Source: Strongylocentrotus purpuratus (taxonomy: Eukaryota; Echinodermata; Echinoidea; Camarodonta; Strongylocentrotidae). Taken from it: a stretch of 64,000 nucleotides of DNA. Location of the stretch: positions 11,288,891-11,352,890 of the forward strand of contig NW_022145615.1 of the NCBI RefSeq assembly GCF_000002235.5. Direction: 5' to 3'. Positions 1 to 13,200 of the stretch are shown here, piece by piece. The notes beneath the pieces were generated by a model. That model searched no databases, was not told where the DNA came from, and saw nothing but the letters and a program-made list of their open reading frames with translations. A program made the translations under genes and the position numbers. Every line of letters begins with the position of its first letter. Position 1 is the stretch's first letter.

Positions 1-145
1 ACGCAGTTCTAAGTTAGACCGGGATCCATCATCATAGCAAGTTTCATGACAATGCGTTTATCCGTTCTTGAGATTTCTTGCGAACAAAATCGAGGAAGAA
101 TAATAATAATTTTTTGTGAATAATAAAAATCTTGACGAAATCAAT

Positions 146-176
146 AGTTGATACGTATACTTCGTACGTATCACCT
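146..176 (+). other. 3' terminal hairpin of the satellite monomer (first of 18)
   Basis: The arms AGTTGATACGTA (146-157) and TACGTATCACCT (165-176) pair with one weak position around a short loop. The hairpin recurs every 1,252 bases, the last at 21430-21460, where the array ends. The same right arm closes units A and C and the junction remnant at 24781-24812, so it marks the element 3' end. Confidence 0.8.
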
Positions 177-453
177 AATAATTTCTTCAAAATTTGCAAT
201 TTCAACTTTCGATTGAAAATTCCGACATGATCCCAACATCTGATTAAAAAACAAAGTACACCGTTTTTATAGCCCATGGTCTCAGCTATAACATACCAGA
301 ATCTGGGAGGGAATAGAGCACAAATGAGCGAGATGGTGCTGAAAGATTGATGTCATGTAGATTCACAATGTGAACGAAATTCACCTTCCATAGACATAAC
401 ACGCAAATTAAGAAAATTCTGACAAGTGGCCTTTAATTGAATTTTGTACTATG

Positions 454-1226
454 ATGACGTCATTAAAATGAAATTTAGTGTGTATTGATCTTGTAGAGGA
501 TTGCCTCGACTACAACATATTACAATCTAAAAGTAAATCAATGAATATTGAGAGAAATACACACATTTTCCCATAAATATAATGACGTCATAATATGCAT
601 TTTTGTATTTTGACTTCCAAGGCCATTATGATGACGTCATGATGTACTTAATGGCCAAATGAGTTACGAAATCATACCTCCGACTCATACTCTATCTAAA
701 TAAGAAAAAAAAATTGGCAGTCCTTATTCATCCCAATGGACTTTTTATAGGCATGTTTTTGCCCATATATGCTATGTATTGCAAAAATCGTGCGTACGGA
801 CGGTTATTTTGAACGGACGCTCATTCCGTTATTAATAGAGATCAAGAGATAAAAAGGGTATCAAATTGTTCGGAAAAATATGAGGAATATTCTGTCAAAA
901 GTTTTTGCTGGGCGATTATTTTTCGTTCGGCCGTGACGAACGAAAATGTGCAAAAATGCGTGTTTTGCGTGATTTTTTATGAAATGCTTAAAATGGTCTG
1001 AAACGTATGCAAAAAAAATTTAAGACGATTTTAAGCAATTTAAAATTTTACGCGCGCATTTACGCGCGCACGTAAGCGTACGCGCATTTTTGCGCGCATT
1101 TATTGATCGGAAATTGACCGGACCAATATTGACCTTGATCGTGATAAATATGAATGAGAAATTGCTTTCTGTTATGAAGTTATGGTCATGAGTTGATTTT
1201 CACAAAATGGCGCCTAGATGACGTCA
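454..1226. promoter_or_regulatory. Four CRE-type TGACGTCA palindromes per monomer
   Basis: TGACGTCA occurs at 454-461, 583-590, 632-639 and 1219-1226, and again in every monomer, giving 68 perfect sites in the array. It is the consensus cAMP-response element bound by CREB/ATF bZIP factors. Sites at matching positions survive in the diverged units (for example near 22647, 22695, 23894, 23942, 24539, 26038 and 26088). Binding or activity is inference only. Confidence 0.5.
920..946. other. Internal stem-loop in each satellite monomer
   Basis: TTTTCGTTCG (920-929) and CGAACGAAAA (937-946) form a perfect 10-bp stem around a 7-base loop. It recurs in each monomer but I do not see it in diverged units A-C. 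About 100 bases downstream is a CpG-rich run of ACGCGCGCA-type words in otherwise AT-rich sequence; that run is retained in A-C. Confidence 0.6.
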
Positions 1227-4200
1227 TGATGACCTTGAGTCATTGAAAAGTCACGCAGTTCTAAGTTAGACCGGGATCCATCATCATAGCAAGTTTCATG
1301 ACAATGCGTTTATCCGTTCTTGAGATTTCTTGCGAACAAAATCGAGGAAGAATAATAATAATTTTTTGTGAATAATAAAAATCTTGACGAAATCAATAGT
1401 TGATACGTATACTTCGTACGTATCACCTAATAATTTCTTCAAAATTTGCAATTTCAACTTTCGATTGAAAATTCCGACATGATCCCAACATCTGATTAAA
1501 AAACAAAGTACACCGTTTTTATAGCCCATGGTCTCAGCTATAACATACCAGAATCTGGGAGGGAATAGAGCACAAATGAGCGAGATGGTGCTGAAAGATT
1601 GATGTCATGTAGATTCACAATGTGAACGAAATTCACCTTCCATAGACATAACACGCAAATTAAGAAAATTCTGACAAGTGGCCTTTAATTGAATTTTGTA
1701 CTATGATGACGTCATTAAAATGAAATTTAGTGTGTATTGATCTTGTAGAGGATTGCCTCGACTACAACATATTACAATCTAAAAGTAAATCAATGAATAT
1801 TGAGAGAAATACACACATTTTCCCATAAATATAATGACGTCATAATATGCATTTTTGTATTTTGACTTCCAAGGCCATTATGATGACGTCATGATGTACT
1901 TAATGGCCAAATGAGTTACGAAATCATACCTCCGACTCATACTCTATCTAAATAAGAAAAAAAAATTGGCAGTCCTTATTCATCCCAATGGACTTTTTAT
2001 AGGCATGTTTTTGCCCATATATGCTATGTATTGCAAAAATCGTGCGTACGGACGGTTATTTTGAACGGACGCTCATTCCGTTATTAATAGAGATCAAGAG
2101 ATAAAAAGGGTATCAAATTGTTCGGAAAAATATGAGGAATATTCTGTCAAAAGTTTTTGCTGGGCGATTATTTTTCGTTCGGCCGTGACGAACGAAAATG
2201 TGCAAAAATGCGTGTTTTGCGTGATTTTTTATGAAATGCTTAAAATGGTCTGAAACGTATGCAAAAAAAATTTAAGACGATTTTAAGCAATTTAAAATTT
2301 TACGCGCGCATTTACGCGCGCACGTAAGCGTACGCGCATTTTTGCGCGCATTTATTGATCGGAAATTGACCGGACCAATATTGACCTTGATCGTGATAAA
2401 TATGAATGAGAAATTGCTTTCTGTTATGAAGTTATGGTCATGAGTTGATTTTCACAAAATGGCGCCTAGATGACGTCATGATGACCTTGAGTCATTGAAA
2501 AGTCACGCAGTTCTAAGTTAGACCGGGATCCATCATCATAGCAAGTTTCATGACAATGCGTTTATCCGTTCTTGAGATTTCTTGCGAACAAAATCGAGGA
2601 AGAATAATAATAATTTTTTGTGAATAATAAAAATCTTGACGAAATCAATAGTTGATACGTATACTTCGTACGTATCACCTAATAATTTCTTCAAAATTTG
2701 CAATTTCAACTTTCGATTGAAAATTCCGACATGATCCCAACATCTGATTAAAAAACAAAGTACACCGTTTTTATAGCCCATGGTCTCAGCTATAACATAC
2801 CAGAATCTGGGAGGGAATAGAGCACAAATGAGCGAGATGGTGCTGAAAGATTGATGTCATGTAGATTCACAATGTGAACGAAATTCACCTTCCATAGACA
2901 TAACACGCAAATTAAGAAAATTCTGACAAGTGGCCTTTAATTGAATTTTGTACTATGATGACGTCATTAAAATGAAATTTAGTGTGTATTGATCTTGTAG
3001 AGGATTGCCTCGACTACAACATATTACAATCTAAAAGTAAATCAATGAATATTGAGAGAAATACACACATTTTCCCATAAATATAATGACGTCATAATAT
3101 GCATTTTTGTATTTTGACTTCCAAGGCCATTATGATGACGTCATGATGTACTTAATGGCCAAATGAGTTACGAAATCATACCTCCGACTCATACTCTATC
3201 TAAATAAGAAAAAAAAATTGGCAGTCCTTATTCATCCCAATGGACTTTTTATAGGCATGTTTTTGCCCATATATGCTATGTATTGCAAAAATCGTGCGTA
3301 CGGACGGTTATTTTGAACGGACGCTCATTCCGTTATTAATAGAGATCAAGAGATAAAAAGGGTATCAAATTGTTCGGAAAAATATGAGGAATATTCTGTC
3401 AAAAGTTTTTGCTGGGCGATTATTTTTCGTTCGGCCGTGACGAACGAAAATGTGCAAAAATGCGTGTTTTGCGTGATTTTTTATGAAATGCTTAAAATGG
3501 TCTGAAACGTATGCAAAAAAAATTTAAGACGATTTTAAGCAATTTAAAATTTTACGCGCGCATTTACGCGCGCACGTAAGCGTACGCGCATTTTTGCGCG
3601 CATTTATTGATCGGAAATTGACCGGACCAATATTGACCTTGATCGTGATAAATATGAATGAGAAATTGCTTTCTGTTATGAAGTTATGGTCATGAGTTGA
3701 TTTTCACAAAATGGCGCCTAGATGACGTCATGATGACCTTGAGTCATTGAAAAGTCACGCAGTTCTAAGTTAGACCGGGATCCATCATCATAGCAAGTTT
3801 CATGACAATGCGTTTATCCGTTCTTGAGATTTCTTGCGAACAAAATCGAGGAAGAATAATAATAATTTTTTGTGAATAATAAAAATCTTGACGAAATCAA
3901 TAGTTGATACGTATACTTCGTACGTATCACCTAATAATTTCTTCAAAATTTGCAATTTCAACTTTCGATTGAAAATTCCGACATGATCCCAACATCTGAT
4001 TAAAAAACAAAGTACACCGTTTTTATAGCCCATGGTCTCAGCTATAACATACCAGAATCTGGGAGGGAATAGAGCACAAATGAGCGAGATGGTGCTGAAA
4101 GATTGATGTCATGTAGATTCACAATGTGAACGAAATTCACCTTCCATAGACATAACACGCAAATTAAGAAAATTCTGACAAGTGGCCTTTAATTGAATTT

Positions 4201-7200
4201 TGTACTATGATGACGTCATTAAAATGAAATTTAGTGTGTATTGATCTTGTAGAGGATTGCCTCGACTACAACATATTACAATCTAAAAGTAAATCAATGA
4301 ATATTGAGAGAAATACACACATTTTCCCATAAATATAATGACGTCATAATATGCATTTTTGTATTTTGACTTCCAAGGCCATTATGATGACGTCATGATG
4401 TACTTAATGGCCAAATGAGTTACGAAATCATACCTCCGACTCATACTCTATCTAAATAAGAAAAAAAAATTGGCAGTCCTTATTCATCCCAATGGACTTT
4501 TTATAGGCATGTTTTTGCCCATATATGCTATGTATTGCAAAAATCGTGCGTACGGACGGTTATTTTGAACGGACGCTCATTCCGTTATTAATAGAGATCA
4601 AGAGATAAAAAGGGTATCAAATTGTTCGGAAAAATATGAGGAATATTCTGTCAAAAGTTTTTGCTGGGCGATTATTTTTCGTTCGGCCGTGACGAACGAA
4701 AATGTGCAAAAATGCGTGTTTTGCGTGATTTTTTATGAAATGCTTAAAATGGTCTGAAACGTATGCAAAAAAAATTTAAGACGATTTTAAGCAATTTAAA
4801 ATTTTACGCGCGCATTTACGCGCGCACGTAAGCGTACGCGCATTTTTGCGCGCATTTATTGATCGGAAATTGACCGGACCAATATTGACCTTGATCGTGA
4901 TAAATATGAATGAGAAATTGCTTTCTGTTATGAAGTTATGGTCATGAGTTGATTTTCACAAAATGGCGCCTAGATGACGTCATGATGACCTTGAGTCATT
5001 GAAAAGTCACGCAGTTCTAAGTTAGACCGGGATCCATCATCATAGCAAGTTTCATGACAATGCGTTTATCCGTTCTTGAGATTTCTTGCGAACAAAATCG
5101 AGGAAGAATAATAATAATTTTTTGTGAATAATAAAAATCTTGACGAAATCAATAGTTGATACGTATACTTCGTACGTATCACCTAATAATTTCTTCAAAA
5201 TTTGCAATTTCAACTTTCGATTGAAAATTCCGACATGATCCCAACATCTGATTAAAAAACAAAGTACACCGTTTTTATAGCCCATGGTCTCAGCTATAAC
5301 ATACCAGAATCTGGGAGGGAATAGAGCACAAATGAGCGAGATGGTGCTGAAAGATTGATGTCATGTAGATTCACAATGTGAACGAAATTCACCTTCCATA
5401 GACATAACACGCAAATTAAGAAAATTCTGACAAGTGGCCTTTAATTGAATTTTGTACTATGATGACGTCATTAAAATGAAATTTAGTGTGTATTGATCTT
5501 GTAGAGGATTGCCTCGACTACAACATATTACAATCTAAAAGTAAATCAATGAATATTGAGAGAAATACACACATTTTCCCATAAATATAATGACGTCATA
5601 ATATGCATTTTTGTATTTTGACTTCCAAGGCCATTATGATGACGTCATGATGTACTTAATGGCCAAATGAGTTACGAAATCATACCTCCGACTCATACTC
5701 TATCTAAATAAGAAAAAAAAATTGGCAGTCCTTATTCATCCCAATGGACTTTTTATAGGCATGTTTTTGCCCATATATGCTATGTATTGCAAAAATCGTG
5801 CGTACGGACGGTTATTTTGAACGGACGCTCATTCCGTTATTAATAGAGATCAAGAGATAAAAAGGGTATCAAATTGTTCGGAAAAATATGAGGAATATTC
5901 TGTCAAAAGTTTTTGCTGGGCGATTATTTTTCGTTCGGCCGTGACGAACGAAAATGTGCAAAAATGCGTGTTTTGCGTGATTTTTTATGAAATGCTTAAA
6001 ATGGTCTGAAACGTATGCAAAAAAAATTTAAGACGATTTTAAGCAATTTAAAATTTTACGCGCGCATTTACGCGCGCACGTAAGCGTACGCGCATTTTTG
6101 CGCGCATTTATTGATCGGAAATTGACCGGACCAATATTGACCTTGATCGTGATAAATATGAATGAGAAATTGCTTTCTGTTATGAAGTTATGGTCATGAG
6201 TTGATTTTCACAAAATGGCGCCTAGATGACGTCATGATGACCTTGAGTCATTGAAAAGTCACGCAGTTCTAAGTTAGACCGGGATCCATCATCATAGCAA
6301 GTTTCATGACAATGCGTTTATCCGTTCTTGAGATTTCTTGCGAACAAAATCGAGGAAGAATAATAATAATTTTTTGTGAATAATAAAAATCTTGACGAAA
6401 TCAATAGTTGATACGTATACTTCGTACGTATCACCTAATAATTTCTTCAAAATTTGCAATTTCAACTTTCGATTGAAAATTCCGACATGATCCCAACATC
6501 TGATTAAAAAACAAAGTACACCGTTTTTATAGCCCATGGTCTCAGCTATAACATACCAGAATCTGGGAGGGAATAGAGCACAAATGAGCGAGATGGTGCT
6601 GAAAGATTGATGTCATGTAGATTCACAATGTGAACGAAATTCACCTTCCATAGACATAACACGCAAATTAAGAAAATTCTGACAAGTGGCCTTTAATTGA
6701 ATTTTGTACTATGATGACGTCATTAAAATGAAATTTAGTGTGTATTGATCTTGTAGAGGATTGCCTCGACTACAACATATTACAATCTAAAAGTAAATCA
6801 ATGAATATTGAGAGAAATACACACATTTTCCCATAAATATAATGACGTCATAATATGCATTTTTGTATTTTGACTTCCAAGGCCATTATGATGACGTCAT
6901 GATGTACTTAATGGCCAAATGAGTTACGAAATCATACCTCCGACTCATACTCTATCTAAATAAGAAAAAAAAATTGGCAGTCCTTATTCATCCCAATGGA
7001 CTTTTTATAGGCATGTTTTTGCCCATATATGCTATGTATTGCAAAAATCGTGCGTACGGACGGTTATTTTGAACGGACGCTCATTCCGTTATTAATAGAG
7101 ATCAAGAGATAAAAAGGGTATCAAATTGTTCGGAAAAATATGAGGAATATTCTGTCAAAAGTTTTTGCTGGGCGATTATTTTTCGTTCGGCCGTGACGAA

Positions 7201-10200
7201 CGAAAATGTGCAAAAATGCGTGTTTTGCGTGATTTTTTATGAAATGCTTAAAATGGTCTGAAACGTATGCAAAAAAAATTTAAGACGATTTTAAGCAATT
7301 TAAAATTTTACGCGCGCATTTACGCGCGCACGTAAGCGTACGCGCATTTTTGCGCGCATTTATTGATCGGAAATTGACCGGACCAATATTGACCTTGATC
7401 GTGATAAATATGAATGAGAAATTGCTTTCTGTTATGAAGTTATGGTCATGAGTTGATTTTCACAAAATGGCGCCTAGATGACGTCATGATGACCTTGAGT
7501 CATTGAAAAGTCACGCAGTTCTAAGTTAGACCGGGATCCATCATCATAGCAAGTTTCATGACAATGCGTTTATCCGTTCTTGAGATTTCTTGCGAACAAA
7601 ATCGAGGAAGAATAATAATAATTTTTTGTGAATAATAAAAATCTTGACGAAATCAATAGTTGATACGTATACTTCGTACGTATCACCTAATAATTTCTTC
7701 AAAATTTGCAATTTCAACTTTCGATTGAAAATTCCGACATGATCCCAACATCTGATTAAAAAACAAAGTACACCGTTTTTATAGCCCATGGTCTCAGCTA
7801 TAACATACCAGAATCTGGGAGGGAATAGAGCACAAATGAGCGAGATGGTGCTGAAAGATTGATGTCATGTAGATTCACAATGTGAACGAAATTCACCTTC
7901 CATAGACATAACACGCAAATTAAGAAAATTCTGACAAGTGGCCTTTAATTGAATTTTGTACTATGATGACGTCATTAAAATGAAATTTAGTGTGTATTGA
8001 TCTTGTAGAGGATTGCCTCGACTACAACATATTACAATCTAAAAGTAAATCAATGAATATTGAGAGAAATACACACATTTTCCCATAAATATAATGACGT
8101 CATAATATGCATTTTTGTATTTTGACTTCCAAGGCCATTATGATGACGTCATGATGTACTTAATGGCCAAATGAGTTACGAAATCATACCTCCGACTCAT
8201 ACTCTATCTAAATAAGAAAAAAAAATTGGCAGTCCTTATTCATCCCAATGGACTTTTTATAGGCATGTTTTTGCCCATATATGCTATGTATTGCAAAAAT
8301 CGTGCGTACGGACGGTTATTTTGAACGGACGCTCATTCCGTTATTAATAGAGATCAAGAGATAAAAAGGGTATCAAATTGTTCGGAAAAATATGAGGAAT
8401 ATTCTGTCAAAAGTTTTTGCTGGGCGATTATTTTTCGTTCGGCCGTGACGAACGAAAATGTGCAAAAATGCGTGTTTTGCGTGATTTTTTATGAAATGCT
8501 TAAAATGGTCTGAAACGTATGCAAAAAAAATTTAAGACGATTTTAAGCAATTTAAAATTTTACGCGCGCATTTACGCGCGCACGTAAGCGTACGCGCATT
8601 TTTGCGCGCATTTATTGATCGGAAATTGACCGGACCAATATTGACCTTGATCGTGATAAATATGAATGAGAAATTGCTTTCTGTTATGAAGTTATGGTCA
8701 TGAGTTGATTTTCACAAAATGGCGCCTAGATGACGTCATGATGACCTTGAGTCATTGAAAAGTCACGCAGTTCTAAGTTAGACCGGGATCCATCATCATA
8801 GCAAGTTTCATGACAATGCGTTTATCCGTTCTTGAGATTTCTTGCGAACAAAATCGAGGAAGAATAATAATAATTTTTTGTGAATAATAAAAATCTTGAC
8901 GAAATCAATAGTTGATACGTATACTTCGTACGTATCACCTAATAATTTCTTCAAAATTTGCAATTTCAACTTTCGATTGAAAATTCCGACATGATCCCAA
9001 CATCTGATTAAAAAACAAAGTACACCGTTTTTATAGCCCATGGTCTCAGCTATAACATACCAGAATCTGGGAGGGAATAGAGCACAAATGAGCGAGATGG
9101 TGCTGAAAGATTGATGTCATGTAGATTCACAATGTGAACGAAATTCACCTTCCATAGACATAACACGCAAATTAAGAAAATTCTGACAAGTGGCCTTTAA
9201 TTGAATTTTGTACTATGATGACGTCATTAAAATGAAATTTAGTGTGTATTGATCTTGTAGAGGATTGCCTCGACTACAACATATTACAATCTAAAAGTAA
9301 ATCAATGAATATTGAGAGAAATACACACATTTTCCCATAAATATAATGACGTCATAATATGCATTTTTGTATTTTGACTTCCAAGGCCATTATGATGACG
9401 TCATGATGTACTTAATGGCCAAATGAGTTACGAAATCATACCTCCGACTCATACTCTATCTAAATAAGAAAAAAAAATTGGCAGTCCTTATTCATCCCAA
9501 TGGACTTTTTATAGGCATGTTTTTGCCCATATATGCTATGTATTGCAAAAATCGTGCGTACGGACGGTTATTTTGAACGGACGCTCATTCCGTTATTAAT
9601 AGAGATCAAGAGATAAAAAGGGTATCAAATTGTTCGGAAAAATATGAGGAATATTCTGTCAAAAGTTTTTGCTGGGCGATTATTTTTCGTTCGGCCGTGA
9701 CGAACGAAAATGTGCAAAAATGCGTGTTTTGCGTGATTTTTTATGAAATGCTTAAAATGGTCTGAAACGTATGCAAAAAAAATTTAAGACGATTTTAAGC
9801 AATTTAAAATTTTACGCGCGCATTTACGCGCGCACGTAAGCGTACGCGCATTTTTGCGCGCATTTATTGATCGGAAATTGACCGGACCAATATTGACCTT
9901 GATCGTGATAAATATGAATGAGAAATTGCTTTCTGTTATGAAGTTATGGTCATGAGTTGATTTTCACAAAATGGCGCCTAGATGACGTCATGATGACCTT
10001 GAGTCATTGAAAAGTCACGCAGTTCTAAGTTAGACCGGGATCCATCATCATAGCAAGTTTCATGACAATGCGTTTATCCGTTCTTGAGATTTCTTGCGAA
10101 CAAAATCGAGGAAGAATAATAATAATTTTTTGTGAATAATAAAAATCTTGACGAAATCAATAGTTGATACGTATACTTCGTACGTATCACCTAATAATTT

Positions 10201-13200
10201 CTTCAAAATTTGCAATTTCAACTTTCGATTGAAAATTCCGACATGATCCCAACATCTGATTAAAAAACAAAGTACACCGTTTTTATAGCCCATGGTCTCA
10301 GCTATAACATACCAGAATCTGGGAGGGAATAGAGCACAAATGAGCGAGATGGTGCTGAAAGATTGATGTCATGTAGATTCACAATGTGAACGAAATTCAC
10401 CTTCCATAGACATAACACGCAAATTAAGAAAATTCTGACAAGTGGCCTTTAATTGAATTTTGTACTATGATGACGTCATTAAAATGAAATTTAGTGTGTA
10501 TTGATCTTGTAGAGGATTGCCTCGACTACAACATATTACAATCTAAAAGTAAATCAATGAATATTGAGAGAAATACACACATTTTCCCATAAATATAATG
10601 ACGTCATAATATGCATTTTTGTATTTTGACTTCCAAGGCCATTATGATGACGTCATGATGTACTTAATGGCCAAATGAGTTACGAAATCATACCTCCGAC
10701 TCATACTCTATCTAAATAAGAAAAAAAAATTGGCAGTCCTTATTCATCCCAATGGACTTTTTATAGGCATGTTTTTGCCCATATATGCTATGTATTGCAA
10801 AAATCGTGCGTACGGACGGTTATTTTGAACGGACGCTCATTCCGTTATTAATAGAGATCAAGAGATAAAAAGGGTATCAAATTGTTCGGAAAAATATGAG
10901 GAATATTCTGTCAAAAGTTTTTGCTGGGCGATTATTTTTCGTTCGGCCGTGACGAACGAAAATGTGCAAAAATGCGTGTTTTGCGTGATTTTTTATGAAA
11001 TGCTTAAAATGGTCTGAAACGTATGCAAAAAAAATTTAAGACGATTTTAAGCAATTTAAAATTTTACGCGCGCATTTACGCGCGCACGTAAGCGTACGCG
11101 CATTTTTGCGCGCATTTATTGATCGGAAATTGACCGGACCAATATTGACCTTGATCGTGATAAATATGAATGAGAAATTGCTTTCTGTTATGAAGTTATG
11201 GTCATGAGTTGATTTTCACAAAATGGCGCCTAGATGACGTCATGATGACCTTGAGTCATTGAAAAGTCACGCAGTTCTAAGTTAGACCGGGATCCATCAT
11301 CATAGCAAGTTTCATGACAATGCGTTTATCCGTTCTTGAGATTTCTTGCGAACAAAATCGAGGAAGAATAATAATAATTTTTTGTGAATAATAAAAATCT
11401 TGACGAAATCAATAGTTGATACGTATACTTCGTACGTATCACCTAATAATTTCTTCAAAATTTGCAATTTCAACTTTCGATTGAAAATTCCGACATGATC
11501 CCAACATCTGATTAAAAAACAAAGTACACCGTTTTTATAGCCCATGGTCTCAGCTATAACATACCAGAATCTGGGAGGGAATAGAGCACAAATGAGCGAG
11601 ATGGTGCTGAAAGATTGATGTCATGTAGATTCACAATGTGAACGAAATTCACCTTCCATAGACATAACACGCAAATTAAGAAAATTCTGACAAGTGGCCT
11701 TTAATTGAATTTTGTACTATGATGACGTCATTAAAATGAAATTTAGTGTGTATTGATCTTGTAGAGGATTGCCTCGACTACAACATATTACAATCTAAAA
11801 GTAAATCAATGAATATTGAGAGAAATACACACATTTTCCCATAAATATAATGACGTCATAATATGCATTTTTGTATTTTGACTTCCAAGGCCATTATGAT
11901 GACGTCATGATGTACTTAATGGCCAAATGAGTTACGAAATCATACCTCCGACTCATACTCTATCTAAATAAGAAAAAAAAATTGGCAGTCCTTATTCATC
12001 CCAATGGACTTTTTATAGGCATGTTTTTGCCCATATATGCTATGTATTGCAAAAATCGTGCGTACGGACGGTTATTTTGAACGGACGCTCATTCCGTTAT
12101 TAATAGAGATCAAGAGATAAAAAGGGTATCAAATTGTTCGGAAAAATATGAGGAATATTCTGTCAAAAGTTTTTGCTGGGCGATTATTTTTCGTTCGGCC
12201 GTGACGAACGAAAATGTGCAAAAATGCGTGTTTTGCGTGATTTTTTATGAAATGCTTAAAATGGTCTGAAACGTATGCAAAAAAAATTTAAGACGATTTT
12301 AAGCAATTTAAAATTTTACGCGCGCATTTACGCGCGCACGTAAGCGTACGCGCATTTTTGCGCGCATTTATTGATCGGAAATTGACCGGACCAATATTGA
12401 CCTTGATCGTGATAAATATGAATGAGAAATTGCTTTCTGTTATGAAGTTATGGTCATGAGTTGATTTTCACAAAATGGCGCCTAGATGACGTCATGATGA
12501 CCTTGAGTCATTGAAAAGTCACGCAGTTCTAAGTTAGACCGGGATCCATCATCATAGCAAGTTTCATGACAATGCGTTTATCCGTTCTTGAGATTTCTTG
12601 CGAACAAAATCGAGGAAGAATAATAATAATTTTTTGTGAATAATAAAAATCTTGACGAAATCAATAGTTGATACGTATACTTCGTACGTATCACCTAATA
12701 ATTTCTTCAAAATTTGCAATTTCAACTTTCGATTGAAAATTCCGACATGATCCCAACATCTGATTAAAAAACAAAGTACACCGTTTTTATAGCCCATGGT
12801 CTCAGCTATAACATACCAGAATCTGGGAGGGAATAGAGCACAAATGAGCGAGATGGTGCTGAAAGATTGATGTCATGTAGATTCACAATGTGAACGAAAT
12901 TCACCTTCCATAGACATAACACGCAAATTAAGAAAATTCTGACAAGTGGCCTTTAATTGAATTTTGTACTATGATGACGTCATTAAAATGAAATTTAGTG
13001 TGTATTGATCTTGTAGAGGATTGCCTCGACTACAACATATTACAATCTAAAAGTAAATCAATGAATATTGAGAGAAATACACACATTTTCCCATAAATAT
13101 AATGACGTCATAATATGCATTTTTGTATTTTGACTTCCAAGGCCATTATGATGACGTCATGATGTACTTAATGGCCAAATGAGTTACGAAATCATACCTC

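Noticed and set aside
44..277. 77-codon minus-strand open frame repeated in every satellite monomer
   Set aside because: It spans the terminal hairpin, has no recognisable domain, and in diverged units the frame is broken or replaced. Exact repetition only reflects the identical monomers.
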